This document shows, piece by piece, positions 1 to 13,456 of a stretch of 64,000 nt of DNA; position 1 is the first letter of the stretch; each line of letters begins with the position of its first letter. The stretch is from Simplicispira suum (GTDB lineage: Bacteria > Pseudomonadota > Gammaproteobacteria > Burkholderiales > Burkholderiaceae_C). The notes beneath the pieces are model-generated. The model did no database searches and was not told the DNA's origin. It worked only from the letters and a program-made list of their open reading frames with translations. The position numbers and the translations under genes were made by a program. Location: positions 2,418,001-2,482,000 of the forward strand of contig NZ_CP027669.1 in NCBI RefSeq assembly GCF_003008595.1, given 5' to 3'.

Positions 1-1
1 G

Positions 2-559
2 ATGGAAGAGGCCGCGCGCAGCATGGAGAAGGCCAGTGCGCAGAAAGACCCTGCAGCCATGGCCGCCGCAACCCGCGATGCCACAGCCGCCGCCGCCAGC
101 ATGTTGGGTGGTGGCAAGGCCCTGGGCGCGCAAACGCTCAAGGCGGCGCTGCCCGAGCAGCTTGGTGGCCTGGCGCGCACCGGTTTTGAGGTGCAGGATG
201 GTACCGCACTGGGCCTGCCCACCAGTCAGGCCAGCGCCGACTATGGAAGTGGTGAGCGAACGGTGCATGTGGAGATCATGGATCTGGGTGGCCTGGGCGC
301 CATGGCGGCAGCCGCTTTCGGCATGGCCCAGGGCGAAAAGGAAGATCAGCACCATGCCGAGAAGACCTGGCAGGAGGGTGGGCGCACCCTGCACGAGAGC
401 TACGCCAAGGACGGCAGCTCAGCGGAGCGCAAGATGGCGCTGAAGAACGGCGTTTTGATCAGCATTTCTGCGGACAACATGGATATTGCTGCGCTGCGCA
501 GCGTGGCCTCACAGCTCGATATTGCTGCACTGGAGCGGCTCCAGCGCCCCGCCAACTGA
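2..559 (+). CDS. Hypothetical protein, probably 5'-truncated by the window edge
   Basis: An open frame runs from the window start to a TGA at 557-559 (up to 185 residues). The ATG at position 2 may be internal, because the frame is open right to the edge. The protein is rich in Ala, Gly and charged residues and shows no membrane segment. The C-terminal half looks folded: a beta-rich stretch around residues 85-100 (TVHVEIMDLGGLG) followed by an Ala-rich helix. I do not recognise the family. Codon use matches the neighbouring genes. The product and true length cannot be settled without the upstream sequence. Confidence 0.55.
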   Translation: MEEAARSMEKASAQKDPAAMAAATRDATAAAASMLGGGKALGAQTLKAALPEQLGGLARTGFEVQDGTALGLPTSQASADYGSGERTVHVEIMDLGGLGAMAAAAFGMAQGEKEDQHHAEKTWQEGGRTLHESYAKDGSSAERKMALKNGVLISISADNMDIAALRSVASQLDIAALERLQRPAN

Positions 560-647
560 ATGGGTGCGCCAGCCGGCTTGGGCTGCATGCTGTGTGACCC
601 AGGGTGACCGATAAAATCGTCCTTTGTCTGCCACCCGGTGCCCGCCC

Positions 648-1271
648 ATGACTTCGTCTCTCTGTTCGCCTGCGGGCGCCTCTTCCTTGCGCAGCGCCGC
701 CGATGCCGGTGTCGTGCAAGACACCGTACGCTGGCTTGAGCGTGCAGTGATCGGGCTGAATTTGTGTCCGTTTGCCAAGGGCGTGCACAGCAAGCAGCAA
801 ATCCATTACGTGGTGTGCCGCGCGCGCAGTGCCGAGGAGGTGTTGGCCGTGCTCGAGTCAGAACTGCTTGCGCTTGCTCGATTACCTGCACAGGAGCGTG
901 ATACCAGCTTGCTGATGCTCCCCAACAGCTTCACGGATTTCCTGGATTTCAATGACTTTCTGGACGAGTGCGAATCCCTCCTCAGCTCGCTGGACCTCGC
1001 CGGAGTCTTGCAGATCGCCAGTTTCCACCCGCAGTTTCGTTTTGCTGGAACCGCAGAGGACGATGTCAGCAACTGCACCAACCGCGCACCGTATCCCACG
1101 CTGCATCTGCTGCGCGAAGACAGCATCGATCGGGCTGTCGAAGCTTTTCCGCAGGCCGAAGCGATTTTCGAGCGCAACGTGGAGCAGCTTGAAGAACTGG
1201 GCATGGACGGCTGGACTGCATTGGGTGTGGGTGCCCAGCGTTCTCCAGTGGGTGAGGGCGAAGGTGTATGA
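648..1271 (+). CDS. DUF1415 family protein
   Basis: The protein has 207 residues from the ATG at 648; an in-frame start at 624 is also possible. It matches the conserved DUF1415 family of unknown function: an early W-L-E-R motif followed by GLNLCPFAKGV, a central TSLLMLPNSFTDFLDFNDFL region, and a conserved IASFHPQFRFAGT block followed by N-x-T-N-R-A-P-Y-P-T-LHLLRE. The conserved Cys in NLCPFA suggests a redox or metal site, but the role is unknown. Its stop overlaps the start of the downstream methyltransferase (ATGA), so the two are probably translationally coupled. Confidence 0.8.
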   Translation: MTSSLCSPAGASSLRSAADAGVVQDTVRWLERAVIGLNLCPFAKGVHSKQQIHYVVCRARSAEEVLAVLESELLALARLPAQERDTSLLMLPNSFTDFLDFNDFLDECESLLSSLDLAGVLQIASFHPQFRFAGTAEDDVSNCTNRAPYPTLHLLREDSIDRAVEAFPQAEAIFERNVEQLEELGMDGWTALGVGAQRSPVGEGEGV

Positions 1272-2149
1272 AAGCGCGCAAGGCAGAGAAAGGACCTGAC
1301 AGTACAGTGGCCGACCTGCCTGAACTGAGGCCCGGACAGTCGGTGGAACTGCTCAAGGAACTCCATATACTGACCCGGGACGGCCGCCTGAACCAGGATT
1401 CGCGCCGCAAGCTCAAGCAGGTCAGCCATTTGTTCCAGTTCATCGAGCCGCTGCTCGAAGAGTCAGCGGCCGGCGGTCATGCGCCTTCATTGGCCGACCA
1501 CGGTGCGGGCAAATCGTATCTCGGCTTCATCCTCTATGACCTGTACTTCAAGGCGCTGGGGCGCGGGCAGATCTACGGCATTGAAACCCGCGCTGACCTG
1601 GTGGACAAATCGCGCCAGCTTGCAAAGCGCCTAGGTTTCGACCGCATGGCGTTTCTCAACCTCTCGGTGGCTGAATCGGCCGACGCTGCCGAACTGCCCG
1701 AGCGCATCGACATCGTCACCGCCTTGCACGCCTGTGACACCGCCACCGACGACGCCATTGCGTTCGGGCTGCAAAAGCGTGCGCGCGCCATGGTGATCGT
1801 GCCCTGCTGTCAGGCAGAAGTGGCCGCGTGCCTGCGCGCCGGCAAGGCGCTGCAACTGGCGCGCACGCCGCTCGCGGAGTTGTGGCGCCATCCGCTGCAC
1901 ACGCGCGAGTTGGGCAGCCAGATCACCAACGTGCTGCGCTGCCTGTACCTGGAATCCAGTGGCTACCAGGTCACGGTCACCGAGCTGGTGGGCTGGGAAC
2001 ACAGCATGAAAAACGAACTCATCATTGCCCGCCATACTGGCCAGCGAAAGCACAGCGCAGCCGAGCGCCTGCGCGCCATCTTGGTGGAGTTCGGCCTCGA
2101 ACAAAGCCTTGGCGCACGTTTCGGGTTGCGACCGACTCCAATCAATTAA
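1268..2149 (+). CDS. Class I SAM-dependent methyltransferase (Methyltransf_32-like)
   Basis: The protein has 293 residues and starts at an ATG overlapping the DUF1415 stop. Residues about 75-90 hold a glycine-rich SAM-binding motif (ADHGAGKSYLGFILYDLY). It is followed by GIETR as the acidic loop, then by VTALHACDTATDDAI and the Cys-containing VPCCQAE. This HACD/PCC pattern occurs in the methyltransferase family that includes the eukaryotic tRNA methyltransferase TRMT13 and GSTCD-like proteins. The substrate is not evident; RNA is possible. The coding sequence ends just before the insertion sequence that begins around 2178. Confidence 0.72.
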   Translation: MKARKAEKGPDSTVADLPELRPGQSVELLKELHILTRDGRLNQDSRRKLKQVSHLFQFIEPLLEESAAGGHAPSLADHGAGKSYLGFILYDLYFKALGRGQIYGIETRADLVDKSRQLAKRLGFDRMAFLNLSVAESADAAELPERIDIVTALHACDTATDDAIAFGLQKRARAMVIVPCCQAEVAACLRAGKALQLARTPLAELWRHPLHTRELGSQITNVLRCLYLESSGYQVTVTELVGWEHSMKNELIIARHTGQRKHSAAERLRAILVEFGLEQSLGARFGLRPTPIN

Positions 2150-2177
2150 TCGGGGGTTAATTGGGTTAATTAATGGA

Positions 2178-2189
2178 ATGGACGCCCCC
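2178..2189 (+). repeat. Left inverted repeat of the IS110/IS1111-type element
   Basis: The sequence atggacgccccc is the exact reverse complement of 3557-3568. It lies 72 bp upstream of the transposase start codon. Confidence 0.75.
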
Positions 2190-2260
2190 ACCTGATCGGC
2201 CTTGAAGTGCCAAAGTGGAGGCTCGATCAACCACTTGTTCAACAGACAGGAGCGTCCACC

Positions 2261-3280
2261 ATGCAAGTTACCACCGTTGGCATCGATCTGGCCAAGAACA
2301 TCTTTCACGTGCACGGTGTCGATCACACCGGTCGGATCGTCTTCAGCAAGCCCCTGCGCCGCGCGCAGATGGCCGAGTTTTTTGTCGGTTTGCCGCCGTG
2401 CCTGATTGGCATGGAGGCCTGCTCAGGCGCGCATTTCTGGGCGCGCAAGCTGCAAAGCCAGGGGCACGATGTCAAGCCCTACGTCAAATCCAACAAGAAC
2501 GACCGCGCAGACGCGCAAGCCATCTGCGAAGCTGTCAGCCGCCCCAGCATGCGCTTTGTGGCTGTCAAGAGCTGCGAACAGCAAGCGGTGCTGGCCGTGC
2601 ACCGCGCACGCCAGGGCTTTGTGAAGATGCGCACGGCGCTGGCCAACCAGATTCGCGGCTTGCTCAGTGAGTTCGGCATCGTGATGGCCCAGGGCCTGCG
2701 CGTGGTGCTCGTCCAAGCTGGCGCCGTTGCCGCTGATGAGCGCATGGCGCTGCCTTCGCCCATGCGCACCCTGATCGGACATCTGCACCAGCAGCTCAAG
2801 CAGCTCGATGCGCAGGTCGCTCAACTGGAGCAGCTCATCGCCTCATCGGTGCAGGCAGACAGCGCCGAGCGACGGCTGCAGCAAGTGCCGGGCATCGGCC
2901 CCATCACCAGCAGCGCCATCGTGGCCACCGTGGGCGATGCCACGCTGTTTGCCAATGGCAAGCAACTGGCCGCCTGGCTGGGGTTGGTGCCGCGCCAGCA
3001 CTCCAGTGGGGGCAAGGACAAACTGCTGGGCATCAGCAAACGCGGCGATGGCTATGTGCGCACCTTGCTCATCCATGGAGCGCGCTCGCTGATTCAGGCC
3101 AATGAGCGGCGGCGCGCCGCAGGCAAAAGCACCGATGCGTGGCTCGATCGGCTGCTGAGCCGGCGCAACGCCAATGTGGCTGCAGTTGCACTGGCCAATC
3201 GCAATGCACGCATCCTTTGGGCCATGCTGGTCAAAGCCAGCGAATACCGGCCGGAGGCCAGAATGTTGGCCGCAGTATGA
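2261..3280 (+). CDS. IS110-family transposase (DEDD type)
   Basis: The protein has 339 residues. The ATG at 2261 is preceded by a good ribosome site (caggag); the frame is open upstream, but that part falls in the element's left end. The N-terminal RuvC-like DEDD domain opens with GIDLAKNIF (Asp9). It continues with GMEACSGAHFW (the Glu) and NKNDRADAQAI (two Asp). A helical linker follows. The C-terminal Transposase_20 domain has a helix-hairpin-helix VPGIGPITSSAIVATVGD and a Ser-containing RQHSSGGKDKLLGISKRGDGYVR motif. Such enzymes act as RNA-guided recombinases with a bridge RNA encoded in the element's non-coding end. The gene looks intact and possibly active. Confidence 0.92.
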   Translation: MQVTTVGIDLAKNIFHVHGVDHTGRIVFSKPLRRAQMAEFFVGLPPCLIGMEACSGAHFWARKLQSQGHDVKPYVKSNKNDRADAQAICEAVSRPSMRFVAVKSCEQQAVLAVHRARQGFVKMRTALANQIRGLLSEFGIVMAQGLRVVLVQAGAVAADERMALPSPMRTLIGHLHQQLKQLDAQVAQLEQLIASSVQADSAERRLQQVPGIGPITSSAIVATVGDATLFANGKQLAAWLGLVPRQHSSGGKDKLLGISKRGDGYVRTLLIHGARSLIQANERRRAAGKSTDAWLDRLLSRRNANVAAVALANRNARILWAMLVKASEYRPEARMLAAV

Positions 3281-3556
3281 AAGCGAACGAGGACAAACAC
3301 GATTGAAACGGGCAGCGCACCCATTGATTGCACAGGCAACGCTCAAGGCGAGATGATGGCAAGCACAGGTTGGACCGGCATCAGCAAAACCCGATGACCC
3401 CGACGTGCCGGCAACGAGCACGCGAAATTGATAGGGAGCTGGTGAGCGAATTCCATCAGGGACAGGGTTGAAAGTGACCCAACAAAGTCCGGATGTATGG
3501 CAGCAGTCCTGATACCTTTGAAAACAACATCATGCTCAGGCGCGGCTTGGCAAACC
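3281..3556 (+). other. Non-coding right end of the IS; candidate bridge RNA region
   Basis: These 276 bases between the transposase stop and the right inverted repeat contain no credible coding frame. In IS1111-group members of the IS110 family the structured bridge RNA is encoded downstream of the transposase, in the right end. This stretch has the right position and size. I did not fold it and cannot point to the target-binding or donor-binding loops, so this is inference from family knowledge. Confidence 0.35.
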
Positions 3557-3568
3557 GGGGGCGTCCAT
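3557..3568 (-). repeat. Right inverted repeat of the IS110/IS1111-type element
   Basis: The sequence gggggcgtccat is the exact reverse complement of the left repeat at 2178-2189. The first REP-like palindrome of the RAYT locus begins only 4 bases further on, so the two mobile units abut. Confidence 0.75.
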
Positions 3569-3571
3569 GTA

Positions 3572-3586
3572 TGGGGTCAGACCCCA
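3572..3586. repeat. REP-like palindrome, copy 1 (upstream of RAYT)
   Basis: The sequence tggggtcagacccca forms a near-perfect palindrome around one central base. It is repeated 45 bp downstream with longer arms, and again in degenerate form after the RAYT gene. Confidence 0.6.
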
Positions 3587-3615
3587 ATCGCCGAAGAGCT
3601 ATAATTTTCTTAAAT

Positions 3616-3638
3616 AAATTGGGGTCAGACCCCAATTT
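3616..3638. repeat. REP-like palindrome, copy 2 (immediately upstream of RAYT)
   Basis: Two perfect 11-base arms, aaattggggtc and gaccccaattt, flank one central A. It ends 20 bp before the RAYT start codon. RAYT enzymes typically sit beside the REP palindromes they mobilise. Confidence 0.65.
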
Positions 3639-3658
3639 TAACAAATTGGAGCTTTTGT

Positions 3659-4363
3659 ATGGCCAGACTCCCCAGGCTTTCGGTCGCGCATTACCCGCAC
3701 CATGTGATCCAACGCGGCAACAATCGGCAGGTGATCTTTCAAGATGCGCGGGACTTCGAGCGGATGCTGGATGCAGTGAAGGAATACGCGCAGAAGTTTG
3801 CCGTTGCGGTGCATGGCTACGTTCTGATGCCCAACCATTTCCATTTGCTGGTCACGCCCACAACCGGCGATGGTCTTGCTCTGATGATGCAGGCCGTGGG
3901 ACGCAGTTACGTGCGCTGGTTCAATCAGCGCCACACGCGCACCGGAACGCTGTGGGAGGGGCGCTACCGATCCACCTTGATTGAATCTGAGCGCTACCTA
4001 CTCGCCTGCATGGTGTACATCGACCTTAACCCTGAGCGTGCGCATCTCGTCCAGAATCTGGCCGATTGGCCGTGGTCCAGTTGCGCTTTTCATCTCGGAC
4101 TGCGCAGCGATGGCTTGCTAACGCCCCATGCCTTGTATTGGGCACTGGGAAACACTCCGTTCGCACGCGAAGCCGCCTATCGGCAAATGCTCCAGACAGG
4201 CCTCGACAGCCAGCAAACAAACGCTCTGACCGACGCCACGCTGCGCGGCTGGGCACTTGGTGGTCCCGAATTCGTTGCGGAGTTGCACAGCAAAACCGCT
4301 CGTCGTGCTGCCAAGGCGACCGCAGGGCGTCCAAAAATGGTCAAAAAAAGCAAAGAAAATTGA
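3659..4363 (+). CDS. REP-associated tyrosine transposase (RAYT, Y1_Tnp/IS200-like)
   Basis: The protein has 234 residues. The HUH nuclease signature is clear: HGYVLMPNHFHLLV (His-Phe-His) near residues 52-65. The opening block is SVAHYPHHVIQRGNNRQVIF, and the catalytic-Tyr helix lies within ERYLLACMVYIDLNPERA. The C-terminus is basic (KTARRAAKATAGRPKMVKKSKEN), fitting DNA binding. RAYTs are domesticated single-strand DNA transposases that process REP palindromes, and this one is bracketed by such palindromes at 3572, 3616 and 4447. It is longer than the IS200 TnpA proteins and lacks IS200 ends, which favours RAYT over a true IS. The frame is intact. Confidence 0.9.
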   Translation: MARLPRLSVAHYPHHVIQRGNNRQVIFQDARDFERMLDAVKEYAQKFAVAVHGYVLMPNHFHLLVTPTTGDGLALMMQAVGRSYVRWFNQRHTRTGTLWEGRYRSTLIESERYLLACMVYIDLNPERAHLVQNLADWPWSSCAFHLGLRSDGLLTPHALYWALGNTPFAREAAYRQMLQTGLDSQQTNALTDATLRGWALGGPEFVAELHSKTARRAAKATAGRPKMVKKSKEN

Positions 4364-4446
4364 CGACGTAACGCACGTTGAGTAAGGATCTATTGCTATT
4401 GTTTTCAATGTGTCCCTAATTAAACATACTTCTGAAAACTACTTAA

Positions 4447-4470
4447 ATAATTGGACTCTGACCCTAATTA
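4447..4470. repeat. Degenerate REP-like palindrome, copy 3 (downstream of RAYT)
   Basis: The stretch around ttggactctgaccctaatt resembles the upstream palindrome, with substitutions in one arm. It completes a flanking arrangement around the RAYT gene. Confidence 0.45.
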
Positions 4471-4473
4471 TTT

Positions 4474-4487
4474 TTCTTGCGTAAGAA
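4474..4487. promoter_or_regulatory. Palindromic motif upstream of gltB
   Basis: The sequence ttcttgcgtaagaa is a 14-base inverted repeat (ttctt...aagaa) located 53 bp before the gltB start. The half GCGTAAGAA recurs in reverse orientation as two direct repeats upstream of wecB (44120 and 44141). It may bind a regulator, but no factor can be named. Confidence 0.3.
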
Positions 4488-4539
4488 TGCTGCAATGCAC
4501 TAATCTCGGCTCCCCTGCGAAAAAACTGAGGAGTGCGCC

Positions 4540-9315
<4,776 letters not shown>

Positions 9316-9342
9316 GCGCTGACCCTTCACGAGGAAGAGAAC

Positions 9343-10818
9343 ATGGGAAAGATCACGGGTTTCATGGAGTACGACCGCATCGAAGAGGGCTATCCGCCTG
9401 CGGCCGAACGTGTCAAGCACTACAAGGAGTTTGTCATCGGCATTTCCGACGCGCAGGCCAAGGTGCAAGGGGCGCGCTGCATGGACTGCGGCACGCCGTT
9501 TTGCGTCAGCGGCTGCCCGGTCAACAACATCATTCCGGACTTCAACGATCTGGTCTATCAGAGCGACTGGAAGAGTGCTTTCACGGTGCTGGATTCGACC
9601 AACAACTTCCCCGAATTCACCGGCCGCATCTGCCCAGCGCCCTGTGAAGCCGCCTGCGTACTCAACATCAACGACGACGCTGTCGGTATCAAGAGCATCG
9701 AGCACGCCATCATTGACCGCGCCTGGGAGCACGGCTGGGTCACACCCAAAGTACCAGCGCACAAGACCGGCAAGCGCATAGCCGTGGTGGGCGCTGGCCC
9801 CGCCGGCATGGCGGCGGCGCAGCAACTGGCGCGCGTCGGCCACGACGTGACGCTGTTCGAAAAGAACGACCGCATCGGCGGCCTGCTGCGCTACGGCATC
9901 CCGGATTTCAAGCTCGACAAAGTGCACATCGACAAGCGCGTGGCGCAGATGCAGGCCGAGGGCGTGGTGTTTCGCACCGGCGTTTTTGTCGGCAGTGCGC
10001 AGAACGGCCTGGGCAAGGATTCCAAGGTGACCAACTGGGCCAAGGAAACCATCACGCCCGAGCAACTGCGCAAGGACTTTGACGCCGTGCTGCTGACGGG
10101 GGGCTCCGAGCAGTCGCGCGATCTGCCGGTGCCGGGGCGCGACCTTGCCGGCATCCACTTCGCCATGGAATTCCTGCCGCAGCAAAACAAGATCAACGCA
10201 GGCGACAAGCTCAAAGGCCAGATCCGTGCCGATGGCAAGCACGTCATCGTCATCGGCGGCGGCGACACCGGCAGCGACTGCGTGGGCACCAGCAACCGCC
10301 ACGGCGCTGCCAGCGTCACGCAGTTTGAAGTCATGCCCATGCCGCCTGAGGTCGAGAACCGGCCGCTGACCTGGCCCTACTGGCCGATCAAGCTGCGCAC
10401 CAGCTCCAGCCACGACGAGGGCTGCACGCGTGAGTTCGCCATCTCCACCAAGGAGTTCACGGGCGAGAAGGGCAAGGTCAAGGGCCTGACCACCGTGCAG
10501 GTGGAATTCAAGGACGGCAAGCTGACCGAAGTGGAAGGGACGCAAAAGCATTACCCCGCTGATCTGGTTCTGCTCGCCATGGGCTTTGTCAACCCGGTCG
10601 CTGCGGTCCTTGACGCCTTTGGTCTTGAAAAAGATGGCCGCGGCAATGTCCGCGCCAGCACCGAGGAGGGTGGCTACGCCACCAATGTGCCCGGCGTGTT
10701 TGCGGCCGGGGACATTCGCCGCGGCCAATCTCTGGTGGTGTGGGCGATTCGGGAAGGGCGACAAGCCGCGCGGTCCGTGGATCAGTTCCTCATGGGATCG
10801 AGCGAACTGCCTCGCTAA
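9343..10818 (+). CDS. gltD: Glutamate synthase small subunit
   Basis: The protein has 491 residues. This subunit takes electrons from NADPH through FAD and Fe-S clusters to GltB. The N-terminus carries the cluster motifs [10 protein letters not shown]3-GCPVNN and [14 protein letters not shown]. The FAD-binding glycine motif [22 protein letters not shown] is near residue 147, and the NADPH-binding motif [20 protein letters not shown] is near residue 303. The C-terminal FAD motif is [20 protein letters not shown] clear ribosome site (gaggaag) precedes the ATG. A palindromic intergenic repeat begins directly after the stop and could act on transcript 3' ends. Confidence 0.97.
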   Translation: MGKITGFMEYDRIEEGYPPAAERVKHYKEFVIGISDAQAKVQGARCMDCGTPFCVSGCPVNNIIPDFNDLVYQSDWKSAFTVLDSTNNFPEFTGRICPAPCEAACVLNINDDAVGIKSIEHAIIDRAWEHGWVTPKVPAHKTGKRIAVVGAGPAGMAAAQQLARVGHDVTLFEKNDRIGGLLRYGIPDFKLDKVHIDKRVAQMQAEGVVFRTGVFVGSAQNGLGKDSKVTNWAKETITPEQLRKDFDAVLLTGGSEQSRDLPVPGRDLAGIHFAMEFLPQQNKINAGDKLKGQIRADGKHVIVIGGGDTGSDCVGTSNRHGAASVTQFEVMPMPPEVENRPLTWPYWPIKLRTSSSHDEGCTREFAISTKEFTGEKGKVKGLTTVQVEFKDGKLTEVEGTQKHYPADLVLLAMGFVNPVAAVLDAFGLEKDGRGNVRASTEEGGYATNVPGVFAAGDIRRGQSLVVWAIREGRQAARSVDQFLMGSSELPR

Positions 10819-10822
10819 AGAG

Positions 10823-10890
10823 AAATTTGCATTAAAAATGGCTTCAATCGCTTATTCAGTAAGCGTTAGAAGCTATCATTTTGCTAGCGT
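10823..10890 (+). repeat. Comamonadaceae palindromic repeat, copy A
   Basis: The core arms gcttcaatcgctta and taagcgttagaagc (10841-10873) form an imperfect stem. The flanks match the other copies (agctat...ttt). It lies between gltD and the amino acid transporter genes, where the stem may protect or end the gltBD transcript. Confidence 0.65.
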
Positions 10891-10986
10891 GCTCGGCCCC
10901 TTTTCCAGAGGGACCAATTGACAGGCTAGCTGCAGCGCGCCGCGTCTGGGACAATATCGGGTTTTCCCTAGGATATTTCCCCTGCC

Positions 10987-11781
10987 ATGAACAAACGTTC
11001 CGCCCTGATCGCCCTGTCTCTCACCGCATTGCTCGTCGCCTGTGGCAAGCAAGAGGCAGCACCAAGCGCCATGTCTGCTGCGCCGGCGGCGATCAGCAAG
11101 ATCGTTGTCGGTCTGGACGACAATTTCCCGCCCATGGGTTTCCGCGACGAGAAGAACGAGCTGGTGGGCTTTGACATCGACATGGCGCGCGAAGCAGCGA
11201 AGCGCATCGGCGTGGAAGTGGATTTCAAGCCCATCGACTGGAGCGCCAAGGAGGCCGAGCTGGCCGGCAAACGCGTCGACGTGCTCTGGAACGGCCTGAC
11301 CATTACCGAAGAGCGCAAGAAAAACATCGACTTCACCGCGCCCTACATGGAGAACCACCAGATCGTGGTGGTCGGCGGTGCCTCCGACGTCAAGACCAAG
11401 GCCGATCTGGCGGGGAAGGTAGTCGGCGCACAAGAAGGCAGCAGCGCGGTGGATGCCGTCAAGAAAGACGCGGCAGTCTTTCAGTCGTTCAAGGAACTCA
11501 AGACCTTTGGCGACAACGTGACCGCGCTGATGGACCTTGCCACTGGCCGGCTCGACGCTGTCGTGGTCGACGAAGTGGTCGGGCGCTACTACGTCGCCAA
11601 GAAACCGCAGGATTACGCGGTACTGGACGACCACTTTGGCACCGAAGACTATGGCGTCGGTGTGCGCCAGGGCGACACCGACTTGCTGACCCGGCTCGAC
11701 AAGGCGCTGGCCGACATGAAGCAAGACGGCACCGCCGCGACCATTGCCACCCAGTGGTTTGGCAAGGACATTACGAAGTAA
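10987..11781 (+). CDS. Amino acid ABC transporter substrate-binding lipoprotein
   Basis: The protein has 264 residues with a lipoprotein signal; the lipobox LLVAC lies near residue 18. The mature protein is a family 3 solute-binding protein (SBP_bac_3): IVVGLDDNFPPMGFRDEKNELVGFDIDMAREAAKRIG, followed by WNGLTITEERKKNIDFTAPYM. This places it with GlnH/FliY/HisJ-type binders of polar amino acids; the exact ligand cannot be told from sequence. The permease and ATPase genes follow on the same strand and complete a three-component importer. About 180 bp, including a dispersed repeat, separates it from the permease gene, an arrangement that often lets the binding protein be made in excess. Confidence 0.9.
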   Translation: MNKRSALIALSLTALLVACGKQEAAPSAMSAAPAAISKIVVGLDDNFPPMGFRDEKNELVGFDIDMAREAAKRIGVEVDFKPIDWSAKEAELAGKRVDVLWNGLTITEERKKNIDFTAPYMENHQIVVVGGASDVKTKADLAGKVVGAQEGSSAVDAVKKDAAVFQSFKELKTFGDNVTALMDLATGRLDAVVVDEVVGRYYVAKKPQDYAVLDDHFGTEDYGVGVRQGDTDLLTRLDKALADMKQDGTAATIATQWFGKDITK

Positions 11782-11792
11782 ATTGGGTACAA

Positions 11793-11925
11793 CCCCCTGA
11801 GGCGCTGCGCGCCTTCCCCCTTCTCTCGCAAAGCTGCGCGATGTGGAAGGCAGACGACGCCAGCGCTGCGGGGCGGCCTTTGCGCAGCGTCTGCTGGTTT
11901 GGGTCACGCCAGTTTCAACGGCAGC
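11793..11925 (+). repeat. Dispersed ~130-bp GC-rich intergenic repeat, copy 1
   Basis: This repeat begins ccccctgaggcgctgcgcgc and ends near gtcacgccagtttcaacggc. It recurs inverted at 14412-14560 and directly at 21034-21162. It sits between the binding-protein gene and the permease gene of one transporter. The GC-rich inner stems could modulate distal gene expression. Confidence 0.6.
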
Positions 11926-11959
11926 GAGTTGTATAAAACACTCAACTGTCGCTCCTTTT

Positions 11960-12613
11960 ATGGACTATCTGCTCTCAATGCTCCCGCCGCTGTGGCAAGG
12001 CGCGCAGGTCACGCTCAAGCTGTTTTTCATCACGCTGGCGCTGGCCTTGCCGCTGGGGCTGGCACTGGCTTTGGCGCGTCTGTCGCGGTGGGCGGCGCTG
12101 CGTGCGGCCGTCAGCGGTTATTTGTGGCTGATGCGCGGCACGCCGCTGATGCTGCAGATGCTGTTCATCTATTTCGCTCTGCCTTTTGTCCCGGTGGTGG
12201 GCGTGCGGCTGCCTGATTTTCCGGCGGCCGTGGTGGCTTTTGCGCTGAACTACGCCGCGTATTTCGCAGAGATTTTTCGCGGTGGCATTGAGTCGGTGGA
12301 TCGCGGCCAGTACGAGGCCGCGCGCGTGCTGGGCCTGAACTACCGCCAGACCATGCGCCGCGTGGTGCTGCCGCAGATGGCGCGGCGCATCTTGCCGCCC
12401 ATGAGCAACGAGACCATCACCCTGGTCAAGGACACCTCGCTCATCTACGTGCTGGCGCTCAACGACCTGCTGCGCGCCGCGCGCGGCATCGTGCAGCGCG
12501 ACTTCACGACCACGCCCTTTATCGTCGCCGCAGCGTTCTACTTGATGATGACGCTGCTGCTGACCTGGGGCTTTGCGCGCCTGGAGAATCGCTATGCACG
12601 GCAAGACGCCTGA
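11960..12613 (+). CDS. Amino acid ABC transporter permease
   Basis: The protein has 217 residues from the ATG at 11960. Upstream in-frame starts would read through the dispersed repeat and are rejected. It is a HisM/GlnP-type inner-membrane permease with a membrane-spanning N-terminus ([28 protein letters not shown]), the substrate-channel block [21 protein letters not shown], and the ATPase-coupling EAA loop [29 protein letters not shown]. It probably works as a homodimer with the downstream ATPase. The ATPase start lies inside its last codons, so translation is coupled. Confidence 0.9.
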   Translation: MDYLLSMLPPLWQGAQVTLKLFFITLALALPLGLALALARLSRWAALRAAVSGYLWLMRGTPLMLQMLFIYFALPFVPVVGVRLPDFPAAVVAFALNYAAYFAEIFRGGIESVDRGQYEAARVLGLNYRQTMRRVVLPQMARRILPPMSNETITLVKDTSLIYVLALNDLLRAARGIVQRDFTTTPFIVAAAFYLMMTLLLTWGFARLENRYARQDA

Positions 12614-13370
12614 ATTCATGATCGAGGCTCGCGGCCTGCACAAGCGCTTTGGCAGCCTGCAGGTGCTGCGCGATGTGTCGCTGCAGATTGCGCGCGGCGA
12701 GGTGGTGGCCGTGATCGGGCCTTCGGGTTCCGGCAAGAGCACGCTGCTGCGCTGCCTCAACCACCTCGAAACCATCGACAGCGGGCACATCGCCATCGAG
12801 GGTGAGACGCTGGCCAGCACCGACGCTGCCGGGCGCTGCGCGTACGCCAGTGAGCGCGATCTGCGGCGCATTGGCGGGAAAACAGGGATGGTGTTTCAGC
12901 ATTTCAACCTGTTTCCCCACCTCACGGTGCTGGAGAACATCACGCTCGCGCCGATGCTGGTGCTGGGCCTCTCGCGGGAGTTGGCCGAGGCGCGCGCGCA
13001 AGCGCTCTTGGGCAAGGTCGGCCTCAAGGAGAAGGCAGCGAGCTACCCCTCACGCCTCTCGGGCGGGCAGAAGCAGCGTGTGGCGATTGCCCGTGCGCTT
13101 GCCATGGAGCCTGACATCATGCTGTTCGACGAGCCGACCTCGGCCCTCGATCCTGAGTTGACCGGCGAAGTGCTGCGCACCATGCGCCAGCTGGCCGACG
13201 AGCACATGACGATGCTGGTGGTCACGCATGAGATGGGCTTTGCGCGCGAGGTGGCCCACCGCGTGGTCTTCATGGACCAGGGCGAGCTGATTGAGGATCA
13301 GCGCGCAGCGGACTTTTTTGCCCATCCGCAACACGCCCGCACCCAGGCCTTCCTGCAGCACATGCTGTAG
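12594..13370 (+). CDS. Amino acid ABC transporter ATP-binding protein
   Basis: The protein has 258 residues. The ATG at 12594 follows a ggag ribosome site and overlaps the permease gene by 20 bases; ATG 12618 is the alternative. It is a GlnQ/HisP-type ATPase with Walker [17 protein letters not shown]-loop [18 protein letters not shown], signature [16 protein letters not shown], Walker [16 protein letters not shown] and switch His in [22 protein letters not shown]. It powers the polar amino acid importer formed with the two preceding genes. A palindromic repeat separates it from the convergent speE gene. Confidence 0.93.
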   Translation: MHGKTPEFMIEARGLHKRFGSLQVLRDVSLQIARGEVVAVIGPSGSGKSTLLRCLNHLETIDSGHIAIEGETLASTDAAGRCAYASERDLRRIGGKTGMVFQHFNLFPHLTVLENITLAPMLVLGLSRELAEARAQALLGKVGLKEKAASYPSRLSGGQKQRVAIARALAMEPDIMLFDEPTSALDPELTGEVLRTMRQLADEHMTMLVVTHEMGFAREVAHRVVFMDQGELIEDQRAADFFAHPQHARTQAFLQHML

Positions 13371-13380
13371 TCAGCCACTC

Positions 13381-13437
13381 TTAATTTTGTAGCTTCTAGC
13401 GTATACAGGATAAGCGCTAGAGCCCATTTTTACCTAG
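13381..13437 (-). repeat. Comamonadaceae palindromic repeat, copy B (inverted)
   Basis: The core stem is ttctagcg... paired with ...cgctagag. Its reverse complement aligns with copies A, E and F. It fills the gap between two convergent genes (transporter ATPase and speE), where a two-way stem could end both transcripts. Confidence 0.65.
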
Positions 13438-13456
13438 AAATGGATGCTCCTGGCGC

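Larger units (their letters stand above)
2178..3568 (+). mobile_element. IS110-family (IS1111-type) insertion sequence
   Basis: The bounds given are the outer edges of a perfect 12-bp inverted pair, atggacgccccc (2178-2189) and gggggcgtccat (3557-3568). They flank one DEDD-type transposase gene. IS1111-group elements carry subterminal inverted repeats a few bases inside their true ends, so the element may extend about 3-7 bp further on each side. No target duplication was identified, as is usual for this family. The element lies between the methyltransferase gene and a RAYT gene and disrupts no recognisable gene. Confidence 0.75.
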
